Shown piece by piece: positions 1 through 6,848 of a stretch of 13,076 nt of DNA. Each line of letters starts with the position of its first letter. The stretch's first letter is position 1. The stretch spans positions 1 through 13,076 of the forward strand of contig JAOTYN010000063.1 in NCBI GenBank assembly GCA_029861825.1, read 5' to 3'. Made by a program: the position numbers and the translations under genes. Source of the DNA: Cyclobacteriaceae bacterium. Its GTDB lineage: Bacteria; Bacteroidota; Bacteroidia; Cytophagales; Cyclobacteriaceae. The notes under the pieces were generated by a model. The model worked only from the letters and a program-made list of their open reading frames with translations. It was not told where the DNA came from and did not search any database.

Positions 1-618
1 TACTTCATTAGTGTATTCCACAATGGGGGTAGCATCTGAAGCCAAGAAATACTCGTTTTTTCCAATACCAACTACTAGAGGGCTTCCTTTACGTGCGGCG
101 ATCAGTGTACTGGGGTCGTTTTGGGACATGATCACAATAGCATAGGCCCCCACTACCTTAGTAAGGGCCAGCCTCACGGCCTCCTCTAGCTCAACATTAT
201 TGTTTTTGAGTATATCTTCTATAAAATAAATGAAGACCTCCGAATCCGTATCACTCTGGAATTTATAGCCCCTGTTCTGCAAATCAGTCTTTAGGGCCGC
301 GTAGTTCTCAATGATTCCGTTGTGGATTATGGCTAGATCTTCTGATTCGGAATAATGCGGGTGTGCGTTGACATCGTTGGGCTCACCATGAGTGGCCCAG
401 CGGGTATGGCCTATACCGATATTACTCCGGGGATTGGCGTCCTTAATGTGATCCTCTAAATCGGAAACTTTCCCCTTCTTCTTGTAGACGTTGAGCCCGG
501 ATTTCTCAATTAGTGCGATTCCCGCACTGTCATATCCTCTGTATTCTAATCTCTTTAACCCTTTAATAATAATAGGGGTTGCCTGTTTAGGGCCTACATA
601 AGCTACTATTCCGCACAT
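1..618 (-). CDS. glmS: Glutamine--fructose-6-phosphate aminotransferase, N-terminal part (cut by window start)
   Basis: GlmS makes glucosamine-6-phosphate from fructose-6-phosphate and glutamine, the first step toward UDP-GlcNAc for peptidoglycan and lipopolysaccharide. The 206 residues present are the class II glutamine amidotransferase domain. The protein begins MCGIVAYVG, so Cys2 is the expected N-terminal nucleophile. It continues with RLEYRGYDSAG, GIGHTRWATHG and IIHNGIIENY, all standard motifs of the family. The family is usually about 610 residues, so the two sugar-isomerase (SIS) domains lie outside the window, and the frame is still open at base 1. The start is fixed because Cys must follow the initiator Met. 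It is the last visible gene of a minus-strand operon, 31 bases after the DUF4270 gene, and I see no separate promoter. Identification is secure. Confidence 0.96.
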   Translation of the reverse strand, partial: MCGIVAYVGPKQATPIIIKGLKRLEYRGYDSAGIALIEKSGLNVYKKKGKVSDLEDHIKDANPRSNIGIGHTRWATHGEPNDVNAHPHYSESEDLAIIHNGIIENYAALKTDLQNRGYKFQSDTDSEVFIYFIEDILKNNNVELEEAVRLALTKVVGAYAIVIMSQNDPSTLIAARKGSPLVVGIGKNEYFLASDATPIVEYTNEV

Positions 619-649
619 ACTTTATAAAGATATGAAGAATTTCTGTAAT

Positions 650-2023
650 TTATTTAAGTTTTGTTAAAGATATTTTCAATCTAAGGTCATCCGGCCTTAT
701 GGCAAAGCGATCTAAATTTCTTCCAAAGTCCCTTACAGCAGTGGGACTCTCTACGAAACTAAATGGTACTATCAGTATATTTTGAGCATCCTCCCTGGTG
801 ATCAAACCATCCGCAACAAGCTGCAGGAACATGGTAAGTTCTGGATTGTATTGGAGGTCGGTAGTATCCAGTTGAGCGCGCTGGGATTGGCTAGCCAGAT
901 TAAAGGGGTCATTGCCGTTACGCGAAGCACTAATGTACACCCCATCAGTTTGTATAGTATTGGGAAAGGCAGGGTCTGTATCGGTGCTTAAAAAGTCGTT
1001 GGTATCGTTTGTATAGAAAAAGGACATTTGAATAGGCGGATCAATAGTGCTGGTGAGACCTTCCAGATTGGTCATAACCAATTCCGCTTTGTTGATCACC
1101 ACAGTGCCTACACTGTCTTCGTCCAGAAAATCGAAATACGGTTGAAAATCCAGTTTTGGTACTAGCCCTGTACCCGTTTGCAGATAGCTTCTTCCATCCG
1201 GAGGATCAAATTGAGTAAGTGGAACAATTCCTGCCAGATTACTGCCCGAAAAATCCGGTATGATCTGGTTGTAATAGGTGGAATACAATAGTGTTACTGT
1301 ATTGACCACAGTGTCGGAAGTAGTGTAATACAGGGTAATGCGGCTGTCTTGTGAGGTAGGATTGAAGCCAATCACCGATTCGCTGACAGGATCTGTCCTT
1401 AAGGTCAATCCTTTAAACTGCTCCAAGAAATTAGCATCATTAGCACTATCTTTGTCATAATTTTGCAAAACGGTAAACAACTCCTCCTTTAATGAATCAA
1501 GGTTAATACTTATGAGCGTATCGGCTTGGCTTACTATAAATGAAGTATCCGATAAGCTCATGGGATCAAAAAGCGTACTCTGACTACTGTAGTATATGGT
1601 GTCGATGACCAATTGTTCTAGCAAGCGATGTACAGACAATTGGTGCGGGGTGGCGAAATCATCCCCGTAAAAATAACTATACCTTAGATTCACCCGAAGG
1701 GAATCAGCAAAGGTCACTTCCGATGGAATGGTGACAGAAGAAGTAGGCGGCAGTATACGAAAGTAACTTTGCACATGAACATTCCCAAAGTCACCATCGA
1801 AATAGTCACCGGTTAACAGGATGCCCCGGTTAGTAGTGTTAATACTGTCCAACTGTACCGTAGCAGCAGGTATCGGAATTTCTAAGCTTAGGACCGATAG
1901 ATTGTCATTGGGGGGAATAAGCTGAAGTCCCAGTTCCCCGGGATCTTCACATGAAAAAAGGGCTGATGTAACGACCAGCCCAAATATTCCCACATGTTTG
2001 CCACTCCTAGCTAACCAATTCAT
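650..2023 (-). CDS. DUF4270-type lipoprotein
   Basis: A secreted lipoprotein of about 457 residues, recognised by overall pattern as the Bacteroidota DUF4270 family, whose biochemical role is not known. The N terminus has a short basic stretch, a hydrophobic segment (GIFGLVVTSALFS) and Cys25, which I read as a lipobox (LFSC, slightly off consensus). It then runs into acidic, loop-rich sequence (EDPGELGLQLIPP). The C terminus (FAIRPDDLRLKISLTKL) is typical of the family as I recall it. The frame extends upstream to a TTG at 2068 and an ATG at 2059, but I chose the ATG at 2023. That start leaves a normal signal peptide and only a 17-base overlap with the end of the upstream GT5-like gene. The overlap suggests translational coupling. 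Location between a sugar-nucleotide-type glycosyltransferase fold and glmS hints at an envelope role, but that is inference. Confidence 0.8.
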   Translation of the reverse strand: MNWLARSGKHVGIFGLVVTSALFSCEDPGELGLQLIPPNDNLSVLSLEIPIPAATVQLDSINTTNRGILLTGDYFDGDFGNVHVQSYFRILPPTSSVTIPSEVTFADSLRVNLRYSYFYGDDFATPHQLSVHRLLEQLVIDTIYYSSQSTLFDPMSLSDTSFIVSQADTLISINLDSLKEELFTVLQNYDKDSANDANFLEQFKGLTLRTDPVSESVIGFNPTSQDSRITLYYTTSDTVVNTVTLLYSTYYNQIIPDFSGSNLAGIVPLTQFDPPDGRSYLQTGTGLVPKLDFQPYFDFLDEDSVGTVVINKAELVMTNLEGLTSTIDPPIQMSFFYTNDTNDFLSTDTDPAFPNTIQTDGVYISASRNGNDPFNLASQSQRAQLDTTDLQYNPELTMFLQLVADGLITREDAQNILIVPFSFVESPTAVRDFGRNLDRFAIRPDDLRLKISLTKLK

Positions 2024-2819
2024 TATACAGGTTATAGTAGGAGTCCAACAGATTATCATCTTTTTCAATGGTTTCTACCTTATTCTCTTTATCCAACACT
2101 TTAAACAATTTCTCCAGACTCACGCTTACATCCTCTTCCGCTCGAATTACCGCGTCGGAATATTCAGCTCCCAACTTTATAAGACCATCGTAGTCCGCTG
2201 ATTTCAAATTCGACAGCATACTGTCTTCAATATCCATCATCTTTACTTTCTCGATCATGTCTTCGTCGAATTTATGACTAAACCCGTTGTCATACACGGT
2301 GAAAACGGTCTTGGCATTTTGGAAAATAGGGTCGTTTTTGTAAGTAGTTTTTAAATACATTGGTATCAAACTGGTGATCCAGTCATTGCAATGCACGATA
2401 TCCGGAGCCCATCCCAGTTTCTTAACAGTTTCAATAACTCCTTTACAGAAGAAAATAGCTCGCTCATCGTTGTCTTCATAAAATTTATCTTCCTTGTCAA
2501 AGAAGACGGATTTTCTGTGGAAATAGTCTTCGTTGTCGATGAAATAAACCTGCAATTTTGCATTGGGCACAGAAGCTACCTTGATCACCAAAGGTTTCTC
2601 TTCCTCACCAACTGCAATGTTTATACCCGATAGTCTAACTACTTCATGTAACCGGTTCTTTCTTTCATTAATTATCCCAAATCTGGGAACCAGAATTCTT
2701 ATTTCCATTCCTCGTTCTTGCATACCTTGGGGCAACCGACGTACAAAGTCGGCCACTTCCGAGGTTTGAAGGAACGGATTAATCTCACTAGCTACATATA
2801 GAATTCGAAGTTTCGACAT
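2007..2819 (-). CDS. GT5-like 'glycogen/starch synthase' N-terminal domain protein, probably not a normal synthase
   Basis: A 270-residue protein resembling only the first Rossmann-like domain of glycogen/starch synthase (GT5). The N terminus reads KLRILYVASEINPF, like the EVAPF start of GlgA. HCNDW near the middle matches the conserved H-x-x-DW region, and KTVFTVYDNGF matches the TIHNL region. Full GlgA is about 480 residues. Here the second domain, which holds much of the nucleotide-sugar site, is absent. In addition, the KxGGL motif that binds ADP-glucose is replaced at residues 18-22 by QTSEV. The tail (about 230-270) is charged and predicted helical. Short forms like this are commonly annotated as synthases in Flavobacteriia, so the shape is probably a conserved lineage variant and not a broken gene. 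No other glycogen gene is in view. It is the first gene of the operon with the DUF4270 protein and glmS. A regulatory or binding role is possible; glycogen synthesis is doubtful. Confidence 0.8.
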   Translation of the reverse strand: MSKLRILYVASEINPFLQTSEVADFVRRLPQGMQERGMEIRILVPRFGIINERKNRLHEVVRLSGINIAVGEEEKPLVIKVASVPNAKLQVYFIDNEDYFHRKSVFFDKEDKFYEDNDERAIFFCKGVIETVKKLGWAPDIVHCNDWITSLIPMYLKTTYKNDPIFQNAKTVFTVYDNGFSHKFDEDMIEKVKMMDIEDSMLSNLKSADYDGLIKLGAEYSDAVIRAEEDVSVSLEKLFKVLDKENKVETIEKDDNLLDSYYNLYNELVS

Positions 2820-2857
2820 AATTATCTGATTTTTAATAAAGACTCGTTACGGGACTA

Positions 2858-2887
2858 CAAAATTACAAAATTATTGCCGATTTTCAA
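2858..2887 (-). promoter_or_regulatory. Promoter of the GT5-like / DUF4270 / glmS operon
   Basis: Read on the minus strand, TTG (2885-2887) is followed after 19 bases by TAATTTTG (2858-2865). This is a perfect match to the Bacteroidota -7 consensus TAnnTTTG with normal spacing. It leaves a leader of roughly 30 bases before the ATG at 2819. A second identical TAATTTTG (2866-2873) sits immediately upstream, in direct tandem, but it is only 11 bases from the same TTG. It is the only good promoter I see for the operon. Confidence 0.65.
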
Positions 2888-2925
2888 GATTATTTGTGTT
2901 TTTACCAGTACTTTAAGCACGTTGC

Positions 2926-3786
2926 ATGCAGGTATTCAAGGATATTAATACACTTCGAGAATTCACTTTTCAACAACGAAATTCCGGACATACCATTGGC
3001 CTGGTCCCCACTATGGGCGCTCTGCATCAAGGACATCTGACGCTCATTGATTACTGTAGCCGCCAAAGCGATGTGATCATTTGCAGCATTTACGTTAACC
3101 CTACACAGTTCAATAATCCTTCTGATCTGACCAACTATCCCAGAACGCTCAATGAAGATCTTTTAGCCCTGGAAAACACCGGGTGCCATGCGGCTTTTGT
3201 TCCGGGCGACAGCAGTATGTACCCTCAAGAGCCGCGCACCAGCGTGGAATTTGGGGCATTAAGTATGGTCCTGGAAGGGGAACACCGTCCCGGACATTTC
3301 AACGGAGTGGGACTGGTAGTAGCGAAACTATTTAATATAGTACAACCGGACCACGCTTATTTCGGACAAAAGGACTGGCAGCAAGTGGTGATCATCAAAC
3401 AGTTGGTACAGGATCTGAGTTTTCCCATTGAAATCCGTGAGGTGCCTATCGTACGTGAGTCTGATGGACTGGCTATGAGCTCACGAAATCGCCGGTTAAC
3501 GGAACAGCAAAGAAGATTAGCTCCCCAACTATACTTGGCAATAAGCACAGTTCGAGAACATCTTCAGGCCGGGGGTTCAATCGAGGAATCCGCCAAGAAA
3601 GGATCCGACCAACTCCAGGGATTTCCGGAGATCAATGTGGAGTATCTGGAGGTGGTTGATGCGGAAACACTTAATACTCCCCGCCAACCTTTGGGTAACC
3701 GCACACTCTCAGTTTGTATTGCCGCCCGCCTAGGAGAGATCCGCTTAATTGATAACGTTAAGGTTTTTTCTCCCGAACATGTCTGA
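2926..3786 (+). CDS. panC: Pantoate--beta-alanine ligase (pantothenate synthetase)
   Basis: PanC joins pantoate and beta-alanine using ATP, via a pantoyl-adenylate, in the last step of pantothenate (vitamin B5) synthesis in the cytoplasm. The 286-residue length is normal. Clear motifs are VPTMGALHQGH (HxGH class-I nucleotidyl-transferase signature, His34-His37), YVNPTQF (56-62), FGQKDWQQ (146-153) and the KMSKS-like loop DGLAMSSRN (180-188). The ATG at 2926 fits the usual N terminus. The gene is divergent from the GT5-like operon across 106 bases. I see no convincing plus-strand promoter there. Its 3' end overlaps the flippase gene by 8 bases. In related flavobacteria I would expect panD next to panC, but no panD is present here. 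Identification is secure. Confidence 0.97.
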   Translation: MQVFKDINTLREFTFQQRNSGHTIGLVPTMGALHQGHLTLIDYCSRQSDVIICSIYVNPTQFNNPSDLTNYPRTLNEDLLALENTGCHAAFVPGDSSMYPQEPRTSVEFGALSMVLEGEHRPGHFNGVGLVVAKLFNIVQPDHAYFGQKDWQQVVIIKQLVQDLSFPIEIREVPIVRESDGLAMSSRNRRLTEQQRRLAPQLYLAISTVREHLQAGGSIEESAKKGSDQLQGFPEINVEYLEVVDAETLNTPRQPLGNRTLSVCIAARLGEIRLIDNVKVFSPEHV

Positions 3787-4807
3787 TTCCTCTCCTAAAT
3801 CTAGGTTTTTAAAAAATTCTTTGCAGTTCCTGGTTTCGTTTGGGGTCGCTTTTGGCATATTCTGGTACCTCTACGGTGGTAATTTACCGGCTACTATACA
3901 ACGTCTTTCCGAAGTAGATTACCGTTGGCTTTCACTATCTATCTTACTAGGTATATGGGGTCACTGGCTTCGATCGTATCGCTGGAAGTTACTTTTGATC
4001 CCCACCGGTCATAATCCATCCAACTGGCGTGCTCTTATGGCCCTGTTTCTGGGATACCTGGCCAATTTAGCGTTGCCCAGACTGGGAGAGGTTACCCGCT
4101 GTCTTTCCCTGCGTAAAACGGACAAGATACCCGTGACCATCTCCTTCGGCACAGTGGTAACAGAACGCCTATTGGACGTACTTTGTTTAGCTGTAATCAC
4201 CCTAGCTGCCATATTCATAGAATTTGAAAAGCTCAGTGAATTCTTTGGAAAATTGTTCAAAGAAAAGCTTAGCGGAATTGAGCATCTAATAGTTCCATTG
4301 CTGTTGGGATCACTTGGCCTAATGGTATTACTGGTCTTGATCTGGTGGCGATTTAAGGATCGTATTAGAAAAACTTTCTGGTGGAACAAACTGCGTTCGG
4401 GCTTACGAGAGCTTTGGAATGGACTCTCCAGCATATCAAGAGTAAAGCAACGGTGGCAATTATGGGGAAGTACCCTGTTGATCTGGATGGTGTATTTCTT
4501 CATGAGTTATGTAGTTTTCTTTGCACTGGATGCAACCTCTGGACTGAATTGGCAGGCCGCTTTGTCCATGCTGGTAATGGGGGGGCTGGCCATGAGTGCA
4601 CCTGTTCAGGGTGGACTAGGGGCTTATCACTACCTGGTAAGCGCTTTATTGATTTACTATGGTGTGGCCAGGAATGACGGACTGTTCTTTGCTTTCGTGC
4701 TGCATACTTCTCAAACGCTTTTAGTGATCATAAGCGGGCTGGTATCCTTAGTGCTGGTATTCGGGATCAAAAAATCAGCAGTTAAAAGCCCCTCATCGCC
4801 ATCCTAG
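3779..4807 (+). CDS. Flippase-like integral membrane protein (lysylphosphatidylglycerol synthase TM-region family)
   Basis: A 342-residue polytopic inner-membrane protein that I assign to the UPF0104 / LPG_synthase_TM family, the membrane half of MprF-type proteins. Many members stand alone and their substrates are unknown, though lipid flipping is the usual suggestion. Support includes many long hydrophobic segments (for example near residues 11-30, 40-60, 155-180, 220-250 and 300-330). Short motifs typical of the family are WLRSYRW in the first cytoplasmic loop, ALPRLGEVTRC, TVVTERLLDV, and a glycine-rich segment near the end (PVQGGLGAYHYLV). The frame could begin at a TTG at 3749, but the ATG at 3779 gives the normal short charged N terminus (MSDSSPKSR) and an 8-base overlap with panC, implying translational coupling. 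No soluble aminoacyl-transferase domain is attached, so it is not a complete MprF. Confidence 0.85.
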   Translation: MSDSSPKSRFLKNSLQFLVSFGVAFGIFWYLYGGNLPATIQRLSEVDYRWLSLSILLGIWGHWLRSYRWKLLLIPTGHNPSNWRALMALFLGYLANLALPRLGEVTRCLSLRKTDKIPVTISFGTVVTERLLDVLCLAVITLAAIFIEFEKLSEFFGKLFKEKLSGIEHLIVPLLLGSLGLMVLLVLIWWRFKDRIRKTFWWNKLRSGLRELWNGLSSISRVKQRWQLWGSTLLIWMVYFFMSYVVFFALDATSGLNWQAALSMLVMGGLAMSAPVQGGLGAYHYLVSALLIYYGVARNDGLFFAFVLHTSQTLLVIISGLVSLVLVFGIKKSAVKSPSSPS

Positions 4808-4832
4808 TTGTGGAAAATATTTAATAAATTTG
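4808..4832 (+). promoter_or_regulatory. Possible promoter of the metallopeptidase / acyl-CoA dehydrogenase operon
   Basis: TAAATTTG (4825-4832) matches the Bacteroidota -7 box TAnnTTTG exactly. A TTG lies at 4808-4810, right after the flippase stop codon. The spacing of 14 bases is shorter than the usual 19 or so, so the -33 assignment is weak. The -7 box would give a leader of about 35-40 bases before the ATG at 4877. Confidence 0.5.
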
Positions 4833-4876
4833 CCGTTTCTATATAATTGATATCGAATCAAATACGCGCATAATAA

Positions 4877-5554
4877 ATGGCTATAATTTGGATAATATTT
4901 GGGGTTTCATCACTAATCAGCTTACTGATAAGCAATCAACTGAAGAGCAGGTTCAGAAAGTATTCTCAAACCCCCTTAAGGTCTAATCTAAGCGGAAAAG
5001 AGATCGCGGAGCGCATGCTGGCCGACAACGGCATTCATGACGTAAAGGTAATTTCAACCAGAGGACAACTGACCGATCATTATAATCCCATCAATAAAAC
5101 CGTGAATCTCAGTGAGGTAGTTTACAACGCCCGCAATGCTGCAGCGGCGGCGGTGGCAGCACATGAATGTGGTCACGCAGTACAACACGCTACGGCCTAC
5201 CGCTGGCTGACCATGCGCAGTCGACTGGTGCCGGTGGTAAGCTCCACCAGCCGATGGATTCATTTAGTTTTACTGGCCGGCATCGTATTGGTCCAGTCCT
5301 TTCCTTATTTATTGCTGTTCGGCATTCTGATTTTCGCTTGCACCACCCTGTTCAGCTTTATTACCTTACCGGTAGAATACGATGCTAGTAACAGGGCACT
5401 GGCTTGGATCGATCAAAACGGAATTGTCACCTCCCAGGAACATTCAATGGCTAAAGACGCCTTAAAATGGGCCGCCAGAACCTACGTGGTAGCAGCATTG
5501 GCTTCACTGGCCACCCTCCTGTATTATGTCTCAATATTTTTAAGAAGAAGATAA
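4877..5554 (+). CDS. Membrane-bound zinc metallopeptidase, YugP family
   Basis: A 225-residue membrane protein matching the neutral zinc metallopeptidase family typified by B. subtilis YugP (Zn_peptidase_2), in both length and layout. An N-terminal membrane anchor (about 3-19) is followed by a soluble part containing the zinc motif HECGH (His96-Glu97-His100) within AAHECGHAVQHA. Two hydrophobic segments follow (about 128-163), then LPVEYDASNRAL (164-175), whose Glu167 is a likely third zinc ligand. A last membrane helix ends in a basic RRR. All expected catalytic residues are present, so it should be active. Physiological substrates of this family are not established. A promoter-like box lies upstream, and the acyl-CoA dehydrogenase starts four bases after its stop, so the two are almost surely co-transcribed. 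Confidence 0.9.
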   Translation: MAIIWIIFGVSSLISLLISNQLKSRFRKYSQTPLRSNLSGKEIAERMLADNGIHDVKVISTRGQLTDHYNPINKTVNLSEVVYNARNAAAAAVAAHECGHAVQHATAYRWLTMRSRLVPVVSSTSRWIHLVLLAGIVLVQSFPYLLLFGILIFACTTLFSFITLPVEYDASNRALAWIDQNGIVTSQEHSMAKDALKWAARTYVVAALASLATLLYYVSIFLRRR

Positions 5555-5558
5555 AAGC

Positions 5559-6698
5559 ATGAATTTTGACTTAACCGAGGAACAATTGGCTGTACAGGAG
5601 GCAGCCCGGGAGTTTGCCAGAACAGAACTTTTACCCGGGGTAATCGAAAGGGACGACAAACAACAGTTTCCTGCCGAACAAGTAAAGAAAATGGGCGAAC
5701 TGGGTTTCATGGGTATGATGGTTGATCCGAAATACCACGGAGGTGGTATGGATACCGTTTCCTACGTATTAGCCATGGAGGAGATGTCTAAAATTGATGC
5801 CTCTGCTTCTGTTGCTATGTCTGTAAACAACAGCCTGGTATGCTGGGGACTGGAAAAGTATGGTTCGGAAGAACAAAAAGAAAAATACCTGAAAAAGCTG
5901 GCTACCGGTGAGATCATTGGGGCTTTCTGCCTTTCCGAGCCCGAAGCGGGCTCCGATGCTACCTCCCAACGCACCACTGCCGAGGATAAAGGCGATCACT
6001 ATCTGCTAAACGGCACCAAAAACTGGATAACCAATGGCAATAGTGCGTCGATATATCTGGTAATGGCCCAAACAGATGTGGAAAAAAGGCATCATGGAAT
6101 AAATGCCCTGATTGTTGAGAAGGAAATGGAAGGCTTTACCGTGGGCAAAAAAGAAGATAAACTGGGCATTAGAGGGTCCGATACGCATAGTCTTATGTTC
6201 ACTGACGTCAGAGTTCCCAAAGCCAATCGCATCGGTGAAGAAGGGTTCGGGTTCAAGTTTGCTATGAGCACTCTCAACGGTGGCCGAATCGGAATTGCTT
6301 CGCAGGCCTTAGGAATTGCCTCCGGAGCCTATGAGCTGGCCTTACAATACTCCAAGGAACGCAAGGCCTTTGGGGTGGAGATATCCAAACACCAGGCCAT
6401 ACAATTTAAACTGGCCGATATGGCCACACAAGTAGATGCCGCCAGGTTGCTATGCCTAAAAGCCGCTTATGAGAAAGATCAGGGTAAGAATTTCGCACAA
6501 ACCTCTGCCATGGCCAAGTTATATGCTTCCCAGGTGGCTATGGATGTCACCATAGAAGCGGTGCAGATCCATGGAGGTTACGGATATGTAAAAGAGTATC
6601 ATGTGGAACGACTGATGCGCGATGCAAAAATTACTCAGATTTACGAAGGAACTTCTGAAATACAGAAAATTGTAATATCACGGGAACTCCTAAAGTGA
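5559..6698 (+). CDS. Acyl-CoA dehydrogenase (short/branched-chain type)
   Basis: A flavoenzyme that introduces the alpha-beta double bond into acyl-CoA, passing electrons to an electron-transfer flavoprotein, in fatty-acid or branched-chain amino-acid breakdown. The 379-residue length is standard. The N-terminal helical domain is followed by FCLSEPEAGSDA (123-134) and NGTKNWITNG, which contact FAD and substrate. The C-terminal domain carries QIHGGYGY and the signature QIYEGTSEIQ, whose Glu363 aligns with the catalytic base of butyryl- and medium-chain enzymes. The sequence resembles short-chain (butyryl-CoA type) enzymes, but exact chain length cannot be read off. The ATG at 5559 is four bases after the metallopeptidase stop, preceded by a purine-rich run (AGAAGAAG). 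No other beta-oxidation gene is adjacent. Confidence 0.95.
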   Translation: MNFDLTEEQLAVQEAAREFARTELLPGVIERDDKQQFPAEQVKKMGELGFMGMMVDPKYHGGGMDTVSYVLAMEEMSKIDASASVAMSVNNSLVCWGLEKYGSEEQKEKYLKKLATGEIIGAFCLSEPEAGSDATSQRTTAEDKGDHYLLNGTKNWITNGNSASIYLVMAQTDVEKRHHGINALIVEKEMEGFTVGKKEDKLGIRGSDTHSLMFTDVRVPKANRIGEEGFGFKFAMSTLNGGRIGIASQALGIASGAYELALQYSKERKAFGVEISKHQAIQFKLADMATQVDAARLLCLKAAYEKDQGKNFAQTSAMAKLYASQVAMDVTIEAVQIHGGYGYVKEYHVERLMRDAKITQIYEGTSEIQKIVISRELLK

Positions 6699-6744
6699 TT
6701 TTTAACGTTACTCCTTGGTTTTCATTTAGTATATGCACCAACAC

Positions 6745-6761
6745 CTAATTGTAAAAATTAG
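6745..6761. repeat. AT-rich inverted repeat upstream of the AraC-type gene
   Basis: CTAATT and AATTAG are perfect 6-base arms separated by GTAAA. The repeat ends 8 bases before the -33 TTG of the regulator promoter. It could be an operator or, less likely, a weak stem after the acyl-CoA dehydrogenase. Composition alone could produce it. Confidence 0.4.
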
Positions 6762-6769
6762 CTTGACGG

Positions 6770-6800
6770 TTGCATAATTCAAAGATAATTATTAGTTTTG
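6770..6800 (+). promoter_or_regulatory. Promoter of the AraC-family regulator gene
   Basis: TTG at 6770-6772 and TAGTTTTG at 6793-6800 match both elements of the Bacteroidota promoter (TAnnTTTG exact) with 20 bases between. The predicted start leaves a leader of roughly 40 bases before the ATG at 6849. It lies in the 150-base gap after the acyl-CoA dehydrogenase, so the regulator has its own transcript. Confidence 0.7.
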
Positions 6801-6848
6801 TACAAATATACTTAGCGATAATTATATTTTATACCCAAAACTTAGCCA

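Noticed and set aside
782..991. Short plus-strand frames opposite the DUF4270 gene
   Set aside because: No start context or promoter is seen, and they are antisense to a long coding frame with a signal peptide and family features.
4009..4503. Open minus-strand frame of 164 codons opposite the flippase-like gene
   Set aside because: It lies fully antisense to a well-supported membrane protein, has no recognisable domain, and is rich in Arg and Ser as expected of an antisense shadow.
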